NCBI GenBank assembly: GCA_965225625.1
Contig: CBDDBH010000030.1
Span: 124,001-188,000, forward strand
Length of the DNA stretch: 64,000 bases
Origin: CBDDBH01 sp965225625
GTDB taxonomy: Bacteria > Pseudomonadota > Gammaproteobacteria > JADZEE01
Reading direction: 5' to 3'
Shown: piece by piece, positions 17,132 through 26,350 of the stretch
Layout of the letters: the number at the start of each line of letters is the position of its first letter
Numbering within the stretch: position 1 is the stretch's first letter
The notes under the pieces: generated by a model
What the model was told of the DNA's origin: nothing
Seen by the model: the letters and a program-made list of their open reading frames with translations, nothing else
The model's database searches: none
Program-made: the position numbers and the translations under genes

Positions 17132-19681
17132 ATGGCCGATTTCGCCAAACAATTACTCCCTGTCAACATCGAAGACGAGATGCGTCAGTCGTACATGGAT
17201 TACGCCATGAGCGTGATCGTGGGGCGGGCACTACCGGACGTTCGAGATGGCTTAAAGCCTGTTCATCGACGCGTTTTGTACGCTATGAGTGTGCTCGGCA
17301 ACGATTGGAATCGCCCCTATAAAAAATCCGCTCGGGTGGTCGGTGACGTCATCGGTAAATATCACCCGCACGGCGATTCCGCGGTGTACGACACCATAGT
17401 TCGAATGGCGCAGCCATTTTCTTTGCGCTACATGCTGGTCGATGGACAGGGAAACTTCGGCTCGGTCGACGGGGATGCCCCCGCGGCAATGCGTTATACG
17501 GAAGTGCGCATGTCGCGCATTGCGCATGAGTTACTCGCCGATCTGGATAAGGAAACGGTCGATTTCGTTGCCAATTACGACGAGTCTGAATCTGAACCTT
17601 CTGTCTTTCCCACGCGTGTACCCAACCTGCTTGTCAATGGCTCCAGCGGCATCGCGGTCGGTATGGCAACCAATGTGCCGCCGCACAATCTGGGTGAAGT
17701 AATTGATGCCTGTGTGGCGGTGATTGATCAGCCAGACATCAGTATCGGCGAACTTATGGAATTCATACCCGGACCTGATTTTCCCACTGCCGGGATAATT
17801 AACGGTGCCCAGGGTATTGTCGATGCCTACCGCACCGGTCGCGGACGCATCTACGTGCGCGCGCGTGCAGAGATAGAAGAAACGGACAACCAACAGCGTA
17901 TTGTTGTCACGCAATTGCCCTATCAGGTTAATAAGGCGCGATTGCTGGAGAAGATCGCGGAGCTGGTCAAAGACAAAAAGCTAGGAGGTATCCGCGAGTT
18001 ACGCGACGAGTCGGACAAAGACGGGATGCGTATGGTGATAGAGCTGCGCCGCGGTGAAATTGGCGACGTGGTGCTTAATAATCTGTATCAGCAAACGCAG
18101 CTGCAGACAGTCTTCGGCATCAACATTGTCGCGTTGGTCGATGGCCAGCCGCGGATACTCAACCTAAAACAGCTGCTCGATTGTTTTGTGCGCCATCGCC
18201 GTGAGGTCGTTACGCGACGTACCATATTTAACTTACGCAAAGCTCGCGAACGCGCCCATGTCCTCGAAGGACTCGCCATTGCGCTGGCCAATATCGACCC
18301 TGTCATTGAACTCATCAAGCGCTCAGCTAACCCCGCAGAGGCGCGCCGAGAACTAACACAACGCGTTTGGGAAGGCGCCTCCGTTCGCGAATTATTGGCC
18401 CGCACTGACGTCAGCATCTCACGCCCTGACGCCCTCGAACCGAACCTGGGATTACAGGCTGACGGCTATCATTTATCGGTGGTGCAAGCCCAGGCGATAC
18501 TGGATCTTCGCTTGCATCGGCTTACTGGCCTCGAGCAGGACAAGATTTTCAAAGAGTTCACCGAGCTGCTTGAGACCATCAAGGATTTCCTGGACATTTT
18601 GCAGCGGCCCGAACGGATGTTGACTGTAATTCGCGAAGAGTTGCGGGAGATAAGGGAAAACTACGCAGACCAACGTCGTACCGAAATACAGGATGACCAC
18701 CAACACCTGCGTCTCGAAGATTTAATTACTGATGAAGATGTCGTGGTGACGCTATCGCATAGCGGCTACGCGAAATCGCAGGCGATGGATGCCTATCGCT
18801 CGCAACGGCGCGGTGGTAAAGGTAAGACGGCAACGACAATGAAAGATGAGGATTTTGTCGACAAACTCTTCATTGCCAGCACTCACGACACTTTGTTGTG
18901 CTTTTCCACTCGCGGCAAAGCTTATTGGTTGAAGGTCTATGAGTTGCCACATGCCAGTCGTTCGGCTCGGGGCAAACCCATCGTTAATCTGCTGCCGCTG
19001 AGCGAAAATGAGAGGATCAGTGCGGTACTTCCTATCAAGTCGTTCGAGGGGGATGGTTACATTTTGATGGCTACCGCAAACGGAACCGTCAAAAAAACGC
19101 TGATCTCCGACTTCTCGCGCCCGCGCGCAAGCGGGATAATTGCCATAGATTTGGATGGGGATGACGCTCTCGTTGGCGTCTGTGTCACCGACGGAGCACG
19201 TGAGGTCATGCTCTTCAGTTCCGCCGGCAAAGCTATCTGTTTCGAAGAAGGCGCGGTGCGACCGATGGGCCGAACTGCCCGCGGCGTGCGCGGCATAAAA
19301 CTGCCAGCTGGCCAACGCGTTATTGCGCTGATCCTGAAGGAGCCCGGTAGCGCTATTCTCGCGGCGACAGAGAGGGGTTACGGTAAGAGAACCAACGTCG
19401 ACGAATTTAATGTTCAGGGACGCGGCGGTCAGGGCGTTATCGCGATTCAAACCAGTGAGCGTAATGGTAATGTTGTCGGCGCCGCTTCGGTTACCGCCGA
19501 CGACGAGATTATGCTCATCAGCGATCGCGGTACCTTGGTACGCACGCCCGCTGGTGACGTGTCGTTGATGGGGCGTAACACTCAGGGCGTTACCTTAATT
19601 CGATTGAATACCCAAGAGCGCCTTGTTGGTCTGGGACGAATAGTCGAGGAAGACAACGACGTGGCTGGCGAGGAAGAATAA
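17132..19681 (+). CDS. gyrA: DNA gyrase subunit A
   Basis: Breakage-reunion subunit of gyrase, which introduces negative supercoils with GyrB. The 849 residues carry the active-site Tyr122 in AMRYTEV, the six-bladed C-terminal DNA-wrapping domain and a full GyrA box (QRRGGKGK), which marks gyrase rather than topoisomerase IV ParC. The quinolone-resistance region HPHGDSAVYDTIV has Ser83 and Asp87, the residues of quinolone-sensitive enzymes. It has a clear ATG start. It is followed by pheA rather than serC, which intervenes in Pseudomonas. Confidence 0.98.
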   Translation: MADFAKQLLPVNIEDEMRQSYMDYAMSVIVGRALPDVRDGLKPVHRRVLYAMSVLGNDWNRPYKKSARVVGDVIGKYHPHGDSAVYDTIVRMAQPFSLRYMLVDGQGNFGSVDGDAPAAMRYTEVRMSRIAHELLADLDKETVDFVANYDESESEPSVFPTRVPNLLVNGSSGIAVGMATNVPPHNLGEVIDACVAVIDQPDISIGELMEFIPGPDFPTAGIINGAQGIVDAYRTGRGRIYVRARAEIEETDNQQRIVVTQLPYQVNKARLLEKIAELVKDKKLGGIRELRDESDKDGMRMVIELRRGEIGDVVLNNLYQQTQLQTVFGINIVALVDGQPRILNLKQLLDCFVRHRREVVTRRTIFNLRKARERAHVLEGLAIALANIDPVIELIKRSANPAEARRELTQRVWEGASVRELLARTDVSISRPDALEPNLGLQADGYHLSVVQAQAILDLRLHRLTGLEQDKIFKEFTELLETIKDFLDILQRPERMLTVIREELREIRENYADQRRTEIQDDHQHLRLEDLITDEDVVVTLSHSGYAKSQAMDAYRSQRRGGKGKTATTMKDEDFVDKLFIASTHDTLLCFSTRGKAYWLKVYELPHASRSARGKPIVNLLPLSENERISAVLPIKSFEGDGYILMATANGTVKKTLISDFSRPRASGIIAIDLDGDDALVGVCVTDGAREVMLFSSAGKAICFEEGAVRPMGRTARGVRGIKLPAGQRVIALILKEPGSAILAATERGYGKRTNVDEFNVQGRGGQGVIAIQTSERNGNVVGAASVTADDEIMLISDRGTLVRTPAGDVSLMGRNTQGVTLIRLNTQERLVGLGRIVEEDNDVAGEEE

Positions 19682-19744
19682 CCGACATGTTGTGCGAACA
19701 TGCCGCAGCGAACAGCCCACGGTAAGACCGCCCAAGTACCTTAT

Positions 19745-20830
19745 ATGGCTGACACCGACAAACTTGACGATCTGCGTGCAAGTATCGACGCAGTTGACAC
19801 CGAATTGCTTGCTTTGATTAACCGTCGTGCAGAGTTGGCGAAACGGGTTGCGGACGTTAAAGCGCGCGATGGTGATAAGGCGACTTACCTGCGTCCGGAG
19901 CGCGAAGCACAAGTGCTGCGTCGCCTCACCGCTGCCAATCCCGGACCGCTCGGCGATGCAAGTGTTGTCTTATTCTTTCGGGAATTGATGTCGGCATGTC
20001 TCGCCATACAGCGTCAACTGAAAGTCGCTTATCTTGGGCCCAGCGGGACCTTTACGGAAACCGCCGCGTTCAAACAGTTCGGCCACGGTGTGAGTGCTGT
20101 TGCGTGTCATTCCATTGCAGAGGTATTCCGTGAAGTTGAGGTAAAAGCCTGCGACTTCGGTGTTGTGCCAGTGGAAAACTCTTTGGAGGGCGTCGTCAAC
20201 AATACTTTGGACAGTTTTGTCGAAACGCCCTTGAAAATCTGCGGTGAGCTGGAACTGCCTATCCATCATCAATTGTTGAGCAATGCCGAGGCAGACACGC
20301 AGATCCAACGCGTCTATGGACACCAGCAAGCTTTAGCCCAGTGTCGGGCTTGGTTGGATACCCACTTAGCGCAAGCCGATCGGGTCGCCGTCAGCAGTAA
20401 CGGCGAAGCCGCCCGCAGAGCTGCCGAGGAGTCCGCTACTGCGGCCATCGCGGGAACGGCGGCGGGCGACATTTATGCATTGAATAATCTCGCTGCCAAC
20501 ATCGAGGATGATCCCAGCAACACCACGCGTTTCCTGGTGATTGGATACGATGTAATTGCAGCCAGCGGCAAGGACAAAACGTCCGTGCTGTTTTCTACCG
20601 AGAATAAGCCAGGTGCTTTGCACTACGCGTTGTCCGCGTTTGCGGAAGCGGGTATCAGCTTGACCCGCATTGAATCGCGACCCGCCCGTGGCCTTATGTG
20701 GGAATATTTGTTTTTTGTCGACATTGAGGGTCATGCAGCCGAAGATTCAGTAGCGCGCGCCTTGGCCGAATTGGAAGGTCGTTCAGCGATGACGAAACTG
20801 CTGGGATCGTATCCATGCGCCGTCGTATGA
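19745..20830 (+). CDS. pheA: Bifunctional chorismate mutase/prephenate dehydratase (P-protein)
   Basis: Makes prephenate from chorismate and phenylpyruvate from prephenate in phenylalanine synthesis. The 361 residues contain a chorismate mutase domain (about 1-90: IDAVDTELLALINRRAELA), a dehydratase domain (about 95-275: AYLGPSGTFTETA, VPVENSLEGVVNNTLD, the catalytic TRF in NTTRFLVIG) and a C-terminal ACT domain with the Phe-binding ESRP motif, suggesting feedback inhibition. The ATG at 19745 matches the family N-terminus; an ATG at 19700 would add 15 residues. Neither has a strong ribosome site. Confidence 0.96.
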   Translation: MADTDKLDDLRASIDAVDTELLALINRRAELAKRVADVKARDGDKATYLRPEREAQVLRRLTAANPGPLGDASVVLFFRELMSACLAIQRQLKVAYLGPSGTFTETAAFKQFGHGVSAVACHSIAEVFREVEVKACDFGVVPVENSLEGVVNNTLDSFVETPLKICGELELPIHHQLLSNAEADTQIQRVYGHQQALAQCRAWLDTHLAQADRVAVSSNGEAARRAAEESATAAIAGTAAGDIYALNNLAANIEDDPSNTTRFLVIGYDVIAASGKDKTSVLFSTENKPGALHYALSAFAEAGISLTRIESRPARGLMWEYLFFVDIEGHAAEDSVARALAELEGRSAMTKLLGSYPCAVV

Positions 20831-20894
20831 GCACTAGCCAGCGTCTTGCGGTAGTGCGCAGAAACTAACTAGCTGTCATTAACCATTCGCTGAA

Positions 20895-21779
20895 ATGATT
20901 AAACGACTCTGCATTGTCGGTCTCGGATTGATCGGTGGCTCATTGGCGCGCGCTCTGCGGCGAGCTAACGCCTGTGGCGAGATCATCGGTTGCATGCGTT
21001 CGGTCGATAATCTGTGTGAAGCCCGGGAACTAGGGATCATCGACGGCTACGAGACTGACGCAGGTCGCGCGGTTGACGGCGCCGATATGGTTGTTCTCGG
21101 GGTTCCTTTAGGCGTAACACGCGCGGTCATGGGGCAGATAGCGGAAAGCATTTCTGATCGGGCAACGATTACCGATGTCGGCAGCGTGAAAGCGAGTGTC
21201 ATTGCCGACGCCCGCGCGACCCTAGGTGAACGTTTGCCGCGATTCGTGCCCGCGCATCCCATTGCGGGCACCGAGCGCAGTGGAGTGCTGGCGTCATTCC
21301 CTGAGTTGTTCCAGGGGCGCAGAGTTGTCATTACGCCGATTGATGAAACACGGGATGAGTCAGTCAATAAAGTTCGTGAAATGTGGCAATCAACGGGCGC
21401 GACCGTCGAGATGATGACTGCGCAGGATCACGACCACGTACTCGCCGCCACCAGTCATCTTCCCCACCTACTGGCGTATGCGCTGGTCGATTGCCTCGCC
21501 GGTATGGATCGCAAGTCAGACATTTTCCGTTATGCCGCCGGCGGGTTCGCTGATTTCACTAGGATTGCGTCCAGCAGTCCTGGCATGTGGGGTGACATTG
21601 TCTGTGCCAACCGCGACGATTTGTTGGCGGCCCTGCACGCCTATACGGATAAACTTACTGAAATGACTCAGGCTCTGACCGCTGGCGACCGCTCGCGGCT
21701 GGTCGCTGTTTTTGAATCGGCGAAAACGCAACGCGACACATTTGCGCGCGATTGGCAAAAGCCCAACCCGGACGATTAA
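20895..21779 (+). CDS. tyrA: Prephenate/arogenate dehydrogenase
   Basis: NAD(P)-dependent oxidative decarboxylation in tyrosine synthesis. The 294 residues start with a Rossmann motif (IVGLGLIGGSLARAL). HPIAGTERSGV and ATSHLPHLLAYALVD carry the conserved catalytic and substrate-binding positions. There is no chorismate mutase domain and no C-terminal ACT domain. It ends four bases before aroA; in Pseudomonas the two are fused into one protein, whereas here they are separate reading frames in tandem. No hisC homologue lies between pheA and tyrA. Confidence 0.94.
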   Translation: MIKRLCIVGLGLIGGSLARALRRANACGEIIGCMRSVDNLCEARELGIIDGYETDAGRAVDGADMVVLGVPLGVTRAVMGQIAESISDRATITDVGSVKASVIADARATLGERLPRFVPAHPIAGTERSGVLASFPELFQGRRVVITPIDETRDESVNKVREMWQSTGATVEMMTAQDHDHVLAATSHLPHLLAYALVDCLAGMDRKSDIFRYAAGGFADFTRIASSSPGMWGDIVCANRDDLLAALHAYTDKLTEMTQALTAGDRSRLVAVFESAKTQRDTFARDWQKPNPDD

Positions 21780-21783
21780 GGCA

Positions 21784-23103
21784 GTGGCCGCTCACCAATT
21801 AGCCTATCGTGTGGGCAATGGCGGCGTGCTTAGCGGTCGGTTTCGGCCGCCAGGCGACAAGTCCATTTCACATCGGGCATTATTGCTCGGAGCAGTCGCC
21901 CAAGGCGAGACACGGATAGAAGGTTTCCTGGCCAGCGCCGATACAAGGGCTACACAAAGCGCACTGGAAGCGATGGGCGTGTCGTTTTCCACGCTGGAAG
22001 ATGAAATAGTCAGTGTGCAGGGAGTCGGACTGAAAGGGCTACAAGCCCCGGCCGGCGCGATCGATCTGGGTAATTCGGGCACCTCAATGCGCTTGTTGCC
22101 CGGGTTGCTCGTAGGTCAGAGTTTCGGGTCGACATTGCACGGCGATGAATCCCTGAATCGGCGTCCGATGCGACGTGTAGTTGATCCACTGTCGCAAATG
22201 GGCGCGCAAATAACCTGCAGTGATAGCGGTACACCACCACTGGTGATTGCTCCAGCGATTGAGCTTCATGCAATGCGCTATCAGCTACCGATTGCCAGCG
22301 CGCAAGTAAAATCTTGTTTGTTACTGGCGGGATTGTTCGCGCACGAAGCAACCACAGTCGTCGAACCGGGAGTGACCCGGGATCACACCGAGCGCATGCT
22401 TGCGCAGTTCGGTCACCCGGTAAAACGTGAGGGCGGCGCAATTACACTAAGCCCGGCAACCGGACTGCAAGGCTGTCGGATCCAGGTGCCGGCAGATATC
22501 TCGTCGGCTGCGTTTTTCATGGTTGGAGCAGCAATGCGTGAAGGGTCCGATATTGTCTTGGAAAATGTGGGCATAAACCCGACCCGCACGGGAATTATCG
22601 ACATACTTAAGCAAATGGGGGCGGATCTGACGCTCGAGAATGAAATACAACTCGGTAATGAACTCGCTGCAGATATTCGAGTGCGTGGCGCTCGGCTGAC
22701 CGGCATCGACATCGACCCGGCACAGGTGCCTCGGGCAATCGACGAATTTCCGGCTATATTCATCGCAGCCGCCTGTGCGCAAGGGGTAACTCGCCTGCAT
22801 GGTGCCGCAGAACTACGCCATAAGGAGAGCGACCGCATCGCCGTGATGGCGGCTGGACTGAAATCCTTGGGGATCGATTGCCAGGACGCGCCTGACGGCA
22901 TGGTCGTTCGCGGTGGTCAGATTTGCGCGGGTACGGTCGACAGCGGCGGCGATCATCGCATAGCGATGGCGTTTTCAATCGCGGCTTTGGGAGCGTCCGG
23001 GCCGGTCGAAATCCGCGACTGTTCAGCGGTCGCGACCTCGTTTCCGGACTTTGTTCGGGTCGCCCGTGCTGTCGGACTAGACGTCGAAGAGATACTCGGG
23101 TGA
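21784..23103 (+). CDS. aroA: 3-phosphoshikimate 1-carboxyvinyltransferase (EPSP synthase)
   Basis: Joins shikimate 3-phosphate with phosphoenolpyruvate in the chorismate pathway. The GTG at 21784 is chosen because it has AAGG just upstream and lies just after the tyrA stop; an upstream TTG frame would run deep into tyrA. The product is 439 residues with PGDKSISHRALL, LGNSGTSMRLL, SLNRRPMRR, DEFPAIFIAAACA and RHKESDRIAVMA, the substrate-binding and catalytic motifs of the family. It overlaps cmk by GTGA. Confidence 0.97.
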   Translation: MAAHQLAYRVGNGGVLSGRFRPPGDKSISHRALLLGAVAQGETRIEGFLASADTRATQSALEAMGVSFSTLEDEIVSVQGVGLKGLQAPAGAIDLGNSGTSMRLLPGLLVGQSFGSTLHGDESLNRRPMRRVVDPLSQMGAQITCSDSGTPPLVIAPAIELHAMRYQLPIASAQVKSCLLLAGLFAHEATTVVEPGVTRDHTERMLAQFGHPVKREGGAITLSPATGLQGCRIQVPADISSAAFFMVGAAMREGSDIVLENVGINPTRTGIIDILKQMGADLTLENEIQLGNELAADIRVRGARLTGIDIDPAQVPRAIDEFPAIFIAAACAQGVTRLHGAAELRHKESDRIAVMAAGLKSLGIDCQDAPDGMVVRGGQICAGTVDSGGDHRIAMAFSIAALGASGPVEIRDCSAVATSFPDFVRVARAVGLDVEEILG

Positions 23104-23804
23104 GTCCTCCCGCGGTACCGGTGATAGCAGTTGACGGGCCGAGCGGTACAGGCAAAGGCACGCTTTGCCTGAATTTGGCACGACACCTCGGTTGGCATCT
23201 GCTGGATAGTGGTGCGCTCTATCGCATTCTTGCTGCCGTTGTCTTGCAAGAAGGTCTCGATCCCGCTCGGGAAAATATTATTGCAGACCGTGCGGCGAGC
23301 TTAACGCCCGAATTTCGCTGGGGCCACGGTACGGGAGACGAAGTACAGGTGTGGATGGATGACCACGATTTTAGTGCCGCAATCCGCACTGAAAAATGCG
23401 GCTTGGCGGCCTCCGGGATTGCGGCTCTGCCGGGTGTTCGCGCAGCGCTGCTGGACCTGCAGCAGGGCTTTCGCATATCGCCCGGCCTGGTTGCTGACGG
23501 GCGTGATATGGGGACGGTTGTGTTTCCGGATGCGGACCTGAAGATCTTCCTGACGGCCAGTCCTGAAGAGCGCGCCCGGAGGCGCCATAAGCAGTTGATA
23601 GGAAAAGGAATCAGTGTTAACCTCGCCCAGCTTTCGCAGGGTATCGCCGACAGAGATCGGCGCGATAGTGAACGTAGCGTATCTCCCCTAAAGCCCGCAA
23701 CTGATGCGGTTGTTATCGATGCGACGCAGTTGGGTATCGATGAGGTGACGCGTCACACTCTAGCACTGCTCGAAAATCACGGCTATGCTGGTGGAAATAC
23801 ATAA
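23100..23804 (+). CDS. cmk: Cytidylate kinase
   Basis: Phosphorylates CMP and dCMP, recycling the CMP released by IspF-type reactions and RNA turnover. The GTG at 23100 overlaps the aroA stop and places the P-loop (VDGPSGTGKGT) at residues 11-21, as in the family. It is 234 residues long, with DSGALYR, the Asp/Arg-rich lid RDRRDSERS and PLKPATDAVVID. The aroA-cmk-rpsA-ihfB order is widely conserved in proteobacteria. Confidence 0.97.
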   Translation: MSPPAVPVIAVDGPSGTGKGTLCLNLARHLGWHLLDSGALYRILAAVVLQEGLDPARENIIADRAASLTPEFRWGHGTGDEVQVWMDDHDFSAAIRTEKCGLAASGIAALPGVRAALLDLQQGFRISPGLVADGRDMGTVVFPDADLKIFLTASPEERARRRHKQLIGKGISVNLAQLSQGIADRDRRDSERSVSPLKPATDAVVIDATQLGIDEVTRHTLALLENHGYAGGNT

Positions 23805-23854
23805 TAATTAAATAGTTACAGTTAATCGGAGCAGCGAGTAGGAATCGCAACATT

Positions 23855-25528
23855 ATGTCGGAAAGTTTCGCAGAATTATTCGAACAGACACAGGTCGAGG
23901 CCCGGATGCGCCCCGGTACCATCGTCAAAGGCGTGGTGGTATCGATACAACCCGACGTCGTGGTAGTCCACGCAGGTTTGAAATCGGAAGGAGTCATCCC
24001 GACTGAACAGTTCTACGATGACAAAGGTGTAATCGAGGTCAACGTTGGCGATGAAGTGGATGTCGCATTGGATGCCGTCGAAGATGGATTCGGAGCGACG
24101 CGTTTATCGCGCGAAAAAGCGAAACGCTCACGTGCGTGGGAACGGCTGGAAAAGGCGTCCGAGGCTGGTGAGACAGTAACGGGCTTTATCAGCGATAAAG
24201 TCAAAGGCGGGTTTACTGTTGATATCGAATCCATTCGCGCGTTCTTGCCTGGCTCGTTGGTTGATGTCCGACCCGTGCGTGATACCAGCTACCTGGAAGG
24301 TAAATCGCTTGAGTTCAAAGTGATTAAAGTCGATCGTCGGCGTAACAACGTCGTCGTATCACGTCGTGCCGTGGTCGAAAGCGAGAACAGCGTCGAACGC
24401 GAAGAGCTGTTGGACAATCTCAAGGAAGGCACAATAACCAAGGGATTAGTGAAGAATCTGACCGACTACGGGGCATTTATCGATCTGGGTGGCATAGACG
24501 GATTACTCCACATCACGGATATGGCGTGGAAACGCGTCAAGCACCCGAGCGAGATCGTCAACATGGGTGACGAGATCGAGGTAAAAGTGCTCAAGTTCGA
24601 TCGCGAGCGAACGCGCGTATCGTTGGGATTAAAGCAATTAGGGGAAGATCCCTGGGTAGATCTCGCCAGACGTTATCCCGAGCGGACAAGGCTATTTGGC
24701 AAGATCACGAATCTGGCCGATTACGGCTGCTTCGTCGAAATTGAGGAAGGCGTAGAGGGTCTGGTACACGTCTCGGAAATGGATTGGACCGACAAGAACG
24801 TGCATCCGTCGCGGATTGTCCATCTTGGCCAGGAAGTAGAGGTCATGGTGCTGGACATCGATGAAGAGCGGCGGAGGATATCTCTCGGGATGAAGCAGTG
24901 CGCGCCGAATCCATGGGAAGAGTTCGCCGTCAAGCAGCAGAAAAACGATCGAGTTACAGGCGTCATTAAATCCATTACCGATTTCGGCATATTCATCGGC
25001 TTGGACGGCGGTATTGATGGACTGGTGCATTTATCTGACCTGTCATGGACGCTGACGGGCGAGGAAGCCGTTCGTAACTACACCAAGGGACAGGAGTTGG
25101 AGACCGTGGTGCTAGCGGTTGACGCAGAACGCGAGCGCATTTCGCTGGGCATTAAGCAACTTGATCAAGATCCATTTTCGAATTATCTCGCCGTACATGA
25201 GCGGGGTAGCATTGTTACCGGGACGGTCACCGAGGTCGATGCGAAGAACGTTATTGTTTCCCTGGCAGATTCTGTTGAAGGAACTATTCGTTCCACCGAA
25301 TTATCTCGTGACCGTGTTGATGATGCGCGCAAACTCGTTAAAGAAGGGGAAAAGATCGAGGCCATGTTTATGGGCGTGGATCGCAAAAAGCGCACAATAA
25401 ATCTTTCCATCAAGGCGAAGGAATCAGACGAAGAAGCAACGGCATTACATGACTACGGTACGGAACGCGAAGCGGGAACGGCGAAGCTAGGCGATATCTT
25501 GAAAAAGCAGCTTGATGCGGAGGAGTAG
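23855..25528 (+). CDS. rpsA: 30S ribosomal protein S1
   Basis: Binds mRNA and helps load structured messages onto the 30S subunit. The 557 residues contain six tandem S1 (OB-fold) repeats. The later ones share the pattern DYGxFxx(I/L)xxGxxGLxHxSD(M/L)xW, for example LTDYGAFIDLGGIDGLLH and SITDFGIFIGLDGGIDGL. The length matches E. coli S1 (557). The 50-base leader after cmk is AT-rich, as expected for a gene with its own leader control, but I identify no specific autoregulatory structure. Confidence 0.98.
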   Translation: MSESFAELFEQTQVEARMRPGTIVKGVVVSIQPDVVVVHAGLKSEGVIPTEQFYDDKGVIEVNVGDEVDVALDAVEDGFGATRLSREKAKRSRAWERLEKASEAGETVTGFISDKVKGGFTVDIESIRAFLPGSLVDVRPVRDTSYLEGKSLEFKVIKVDRRRNNVVVSRRAVVESENSVEREELLDNLKEGTITKGLVKNLTDYGAFIDLGGIDGLLHITDMAWKRVKHPSEIVNMGDEIEVKVLKFDRERTRVSLGLKQLGEDPWVDLARRYPERTRLFGKITNLADYGCFVEIEEGVEGLVHVSEMDWTDKNVHPSRIVHLGQEVEVMVLDIDEERRRISLGMKQCAPNPWEEFAVKQQKNDRVTGVIKSITDFGIFIGLDGGIDGLVHLSDLSWTLTGEEAVRNYTKGQELETVVLAVDAERERISLGIKQLDQDPFSNYLAVHERGSIVTGTVTEVDAKNVIVSLADSVEGTIRSTELSRDRVDDARKLVKEGEKIEAMFMGVDRKKRTINLSIKAKESDEEATALHDYGTEREAGTAKLGDILKKQLDAEE

Positions 25529-25604
25529 ACCGCCCAGCATTTAGTAGTTTTTGTTGTTGGCGTATAGCACAGGCGCCCAGTCACCTTGAAAAGCGAGCTT
25601 GAGA

Positions 25605-25919
25605 ATGACCAAATCTGAACTCATCGAAAAGCTGGTACGCAAGCAAACACAACTGGGGTACCGCGATGTGGAACTGGCCGTAAAGACCATGCTCGAACAT
25701 ATGGCCCAAACCCTGTCAGGGGGGGAACGCATCGAAATACGTGGATTTGGTAGTTTCTCACTGCATTTCCGCCCGCCGCGCGTTGGTCGAAACCCCAAAT
25801 CTGGAGATCCGGTATCGTTACCGGCCAAATATGTGCCTCACTTCAAGCCCGGCAAGGAATTGAGGGAAAGGGTGAATTTTGGAGCCGGCGAACCTGTCGT
25901 AGAAGCCGGCCAGCCGTAA
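25605..25919 (+). CDS. ihfB: Integration host factor subunit beta
   Basis: Small DNA-bending protein that pairs with IhfA and shapes promoters, origins and recombination sites. The product is 104 residues from the ATG at 25605 (MTKSELIEKL); a TTG six bases earlier is in frame but less likely. The HU/IHF signature (IEIRGFGSFSLHFRPPRVGRNPKSG) includes the beta-arm Pro after GRNPK. It follows rpsA as in most gammaproteobacteria. Confidence 0.97.
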   Translation: MTKSELIEKLVRKQTQLGYRDVELAVKTMLEHMAQTLSGGERIEIRGFGSFSLHFRPPRVGRNPKSGDPVSLPAKYVPHFKPGKELRERVNFGAGEPVVEAGQP

Positions 25920-25944
25920 CCCAATCACTCGTCGCACCTGATGA

Positions 25945-25959
25945 GCGCCAAAACGGCGC
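25945..25959 (+). terminator. Weak hairpin after ihfB
   Basis: GCGCC-AAAAC-GGCGC forms a 5-bp stem 26 bases after the ihfB stop, followed by GCTTTG rather than a clean T-run. It could be a leaky terminator in the 140-base gap before lapA. Confidence 0.35.
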
Positions 25960-26059
25960 GCTTTGTAAGCGAAAGCACACGCAACAATTTGTCCTAAGGC
26001 GTTGGAATCGGTGCTAACGCATAGTCGCGCTACAAACAGTCTTGGTACACGGACCAGAA

Positions 26060-26350
26060 ATGCTGCGTATCGCTAAGTTGCTGATCCTATCACTGGTAGT
26101 AATTTTCGGCTTGTTGTTCTACAGCCGTAATAACCAGATTGTTACACTTGACTATTATGTGGGTGTGACCGAACAACCTCTGTTGTTGGTTTTAGCCATT
26201 GGCGTACTGGTTGGATTAATAACCGGATGGCTGTCGAGCATCCTCGTGCTCGCACCGATCAAAGCGGAGCTCCGCCGCTTGCGAAAAAAGCAGGCATTGG
26301 CAGAGCAGGAAGTGAACAAAATTCAAACCCTGTCGTCCGATGCTACTTAG
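26060..26350 (+). CDS. lapA: Lipopolysaccharide assembly protein A
   Basis: Small inner-membrane protein that works with LapB in control of LpxC levels and LPS assembly. The 96 residues have two hydrophobic segments (about 6-22 and 40-62) and a basic C-terminal tail (KAELRRLRKKQALAEQE), typical of the YciS family. The ATG at 26060 is chosen over an in-frame codon at 26042, since it starts directly before the first membrane segment. It overlaps lapB by 11 bases. Confidence 0.9.
   Translation: MLRIAKLLILSLVVIFGLLFYSRNNQIVTLDYYVGVTEQPLLLVLAIGVLVGLITGWLSSILVLAPIKAELRRLRKKQALAEQEVNKIQTLSSDAT

Noticed and set aside
17360..17400. Quinolone-resistance change in gyrA
   Set aside because: Ser83 and Asp87 are the sensitive-type residues, so no resistance mutation is seen.
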